DNA of 6,302 nucleotides from Gemmatimonadota bacterium. GTDB lineage: Bacteria > Gemmatimonadota > Gemmatimonadetes > Longimicrobiales > Gaopeijiaceae. The position numbers and the translations under genes are program-made. The stretch lies in contig JAHEKK010000198.1 of NCBI GenBank assembly GCA_024638395.1, positions 1-6,302 of the forward strand. Direction: 5' to 3'. This document shows positions 5,846 through 6,302 of this stretch, piece after piece. Numbering within the stretch: position 1 is the stretch's first letter; each line of letters opens with the position of its first letter. The notes beneath the pieces are model-generated. The model did not search any database, was not told the DNA's origin, and saw only the letters and a list, made by a program, of their open reading frames with translations.

Positions 5846-6302
5846 TTGGGCAGCTTGATGAAAGTTTACGGAGTCCTGCTCCAGATTCCGGGGATCGAAG
5901 CCGCGGACATGACGCTCGGCGAGCAGGCCCGAGATGCGTGGGAGAACGCCGGGTTCATGCGGTGGCCCCTGGGGCTGTGTCTGGTTCTGGGCATCATCGT
6001 CATTATCTGGAAGTTCTTCGATCTCATGTCCAAGAGTTCGGCCACCAAGAAGATCCTCCGCGAGGTTGACGAGCTCCTGTCCCAGCACCGGGTCAAGGAA
6101 GCTCTGGAGGTGACGCGGGAATCGAACGCTCCTGCGGCGAACATCCTCTACGCTGGTCTGGAGCGGCACGAGGAGGGCACGGAGCGCGTCCTGAAGGCCA
6201 TCGAGAACCAGGGCCTCATCGAGTTGAGCAAGCTGGAGAAGGGCCTCGTTTGGCTGGCGACACTGACCAACGTTGCTCCGCTGCTGGGCTTCCTCGGTAC
6301 GG
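5846..6302 (+). CDS. MotA/TolQ/ExbB proton-channel family protein, 3'-truncated by the window edge
   Basis: Inner-membrane channel subunit that, with an ExbD/TolR-type partner, uses the proton gradient to drive TonB- or Tol-dependent work at the outer membrane. 152 codons are visible. Seen: an N-terminal segment of about 38 residues (GSLMKVYGVLLQIPGIEA...), the first membrane helix at about residues 39-58 (RWPLGLCLVLGIIVIIWKFF), a charged cytoplasmic stretch with helical segments (KKILREVDELLSQHRVKEAL; APAANILYAGLERHEEGTERVLKAIENQG), then KLEKGLVWLATLTNVAPLLGFLGT, the family signature at the start of helix 2. The window ends there, so helices 2-3 and any partner genes are not visible. TolQ, ExbB and generic homologues cannot be told apart from this part, so I give no symbol. 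It appears to have its own promoter, separate from the upstream genes. The frame is open back to 5741 but without an ATG or GTG start that has a ribosome site, hence TTG 5846. Confidence 0.9.
   Translation, partial: MGSLMKVYGVLLQIPGIEAADMTLGEQARDAWENAGFMRWPLGLCLVLGIIVIIWKFFDLMSKSSATKKILREVDELLSQHRVKEALEVTRESNAPAANILYAGLERHEEGTERVLKAIENQGLIELSKLEKGLVWLATLTNVAPLLGFLGT

Noticed and set aside
5737..6069. 110-codon + strand open frame overlapping the leader and start of the channel gene
   Set aside because: It is in a different frame from the conserved MotA/TolQ/ExbB protein, has no ribosome site, and the translation is compositionally arbitrary.
1..6302. Mobile element, CRISPR array, tRNA or defence system
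   Set aside because: There are no transposase or integrase motifs, no spaced direct repeats and no tRNA-like cloverleaf that I can recognise. All genes look like housekeeping or transport functions.

Overview
The window (about 6.3 kb, GC-rich, all genes on the + strand) looks like ordinary bacterial chromosome with dense coding. The gene content is a single-chain GcvP, a LipM-type octanoyltransferase, a family-5 substrate-binding lipoprotein with an unusual N-terminal extension, and a MotA/TolQ/ExbB channel protein. Together with the high GC this suggests an environmental didermal bacterium. Gemmatimonadota would fit, but that placement is an impression from protein style and is not demonstrated. 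I see no mobile element, CRISPR array, tRNA or rRNA.

Region 1 (2-3633) is a tight co-directional cluster. It holds the last ~703 codons of gcvP (glycine decarboxylase), a UPF0173-type metallo-beta-lactamase-fold hydrolase after a 17-nt gap, and a LipM-like octanoyl/lipoate transferase after a 27-nt gap. GcvP needs the lipoylated H protein GcvH as its partner, and LipM is the enzyme that loads octanoate onto GcvH, so the cluster makes biochemical sense. The hydrolase between them has no known role. A perfect 26-bp palindrome lies inside the gcvP reading frame (333-358).

Region 2 (3758-5488) is a lone family-5 ABC substrate-binding lipoprotein. It has a lipobox, an N-terminal extension and only two cysteines besides the lipid-anchored one. 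No permease or ATPase gene follows it.

Region 3 (5489-5845) is a 357-nt non-coding gap, the largest in the window. It begins with a GC-rich hairpin shortly after the stop codon. It contains a near-consensus sigma70-type promoter (TTGACA-17-CATTAT, 5699-5727), then a ~112-nt leader with two tandem perfect hairpins. This promoter reads into region 4.

Region 4 (5846-6302, cut by the window end) is the N-terminal part of a MotA/TolQ/ExbB-family proton-channel protein, probably the first gene of an ExbB-ExbD-TonB or Tol-Pal type energy-coupling operon. Its start is best placed at a TTG codon.

I found no clearly new multi-gene system. The points most worth a second look are the coding-region palindrome, the orphan hydrolase in the glycine-cleavage/lipoylation cluster, and the structured leader of the channel gene.
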